This document shows positions 42,828 through 42,900 of a stretch of 42,900 nt of DNA, piece by piece (the first letter of the stretch is position 1; each line of letters opens with the position of its first letter). A program made the position numbers and the translations under genes. Under the pieces are notes generated by a model. The model made no database searches and was not told the origin of the DNA. It saw only the letters and a list, made by a program, of their open reading frames with translations. The stretch is from JAVBUP01 sp031555175 (lineage in GTDB: Bacteria; Bacillota_I; Bacilli_A; Erysipelotrichales; Coprobacillaceae): positions 1 to 42,900 of the forward strand of contig JAVBUP010000026.1 of assembly GCA_031555175.1 (NCBI GenBank), in the 5' to 3' direction.

Positions 42828-42898
42828 AGGAACAGTTTAGTAAGAGAATTCGTTTACGATAGTGAACGAATGATCGATAACCATAAGCTGTTCTTTTT
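42828..42898 (+). ncRNA. Structured RNA element ending in a terminator, unidentified
   Basis: An outer stem (42828-42835 with 42888-42896, AGGAACAG against CTGTTCTT) encloses a 10-bp hairpin ATTCGTTTAC (42848-42857) / GTGAACGAAT (42862-42871) with loop GATA and one U-G pair. A T-run follows the outer stem. It does not match a riboswitch class I recognise. It may be a small RNA or an attenuator leader of a gene beyond the edge. Confidence 0.4.
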
Positions 42899-42900
42899 AA

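Overview
The window is AT-rich, standard-code DNA (TGG for Trp, no in-frame TGA inside intact genes) with strong GGAGG-type ribosome binding sites, TTGACA/TATAAT and extended -10 promoters, an LPDTG sortase substrate and a VanY-type D,D-carboxypeptidase. Together these point to a low-GC walled Bacillota, most likely of the Erysipelotrichia/Turicibacter/Coprobacillus kind; this placement is inference from gene content. No tRNA, rRNA, CRISPR array, insertion sequence or prophage module was recognised.

Layout. 1-1761: start of an unidentified gene leaving the left edge, then a 6-phospho-beta-glucosidase. 1762-2931: a cupin and a Cys-rich DUF3795-like protein. 2941-8179: a compact four-gene minus-strand unit with its own promoter and terminator, encoding a zinc-ribbon/TIR/transmembrane/RCC1 protein, an XRE regulator, an SPFH protein with two C-terminal zinc ribbons, and a membrane protein with a helical tail. 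This is the best candidate here for an uncharacterised system. 8210-10900: a P-loop kinase-like protein, an AraC regulator and a second zinc-ribbon/TPR-like protein. 10981-13524: a membrane-protein remnant, a MATE exporter behind an inverted-repeat operator, and a decayed two-component system. 13652-15059: an LPDTG surface protein.

15434-19258: a heterodimeric ABC exporter of BmrC/BmrD (YheI/YheH) type. 19380-22117: a GNAT enzyme, a MupG-family (DUF871) protein and a metallophosphoesterase. 22215-28860: a YicI-type alpha-xylosidase, an FAD/Rieske oxidoreductase, a membrane-anchored protein of unknown function, a ParB-like protein and an HD phosphohydrolase. 28899-31748: a tgt-queA-queH operon for the late steps of queuosine synthesis. 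31777-37253: an 1809-residue secreted RHS/YD-repeat protein with a very short, apparently broken C-terminal tip. 37602-40436: an alpha/beta hydrolase and a GntR-ATPase-permease operon with a clear autoregulatory operator. 40441-42809: a Cof-type HAD phosphatase and, divergently, a VanY-type carboxypeptidase with a near-perfect promoter. The right edge holds a structured RNA element that ends in a terminator.

Most genes are single or in small operons separated by intrinsic terminators, and in many cases the stop codon lies inside the terminator hairpin, which indicates tight packing. The recurring themes are saccharide degradation (two glycosidases, a MupG-like protein, VanY), envelope proteins (LPDTG, RHS, SPFH, two ABC systems, MATE) and tRNA modification.
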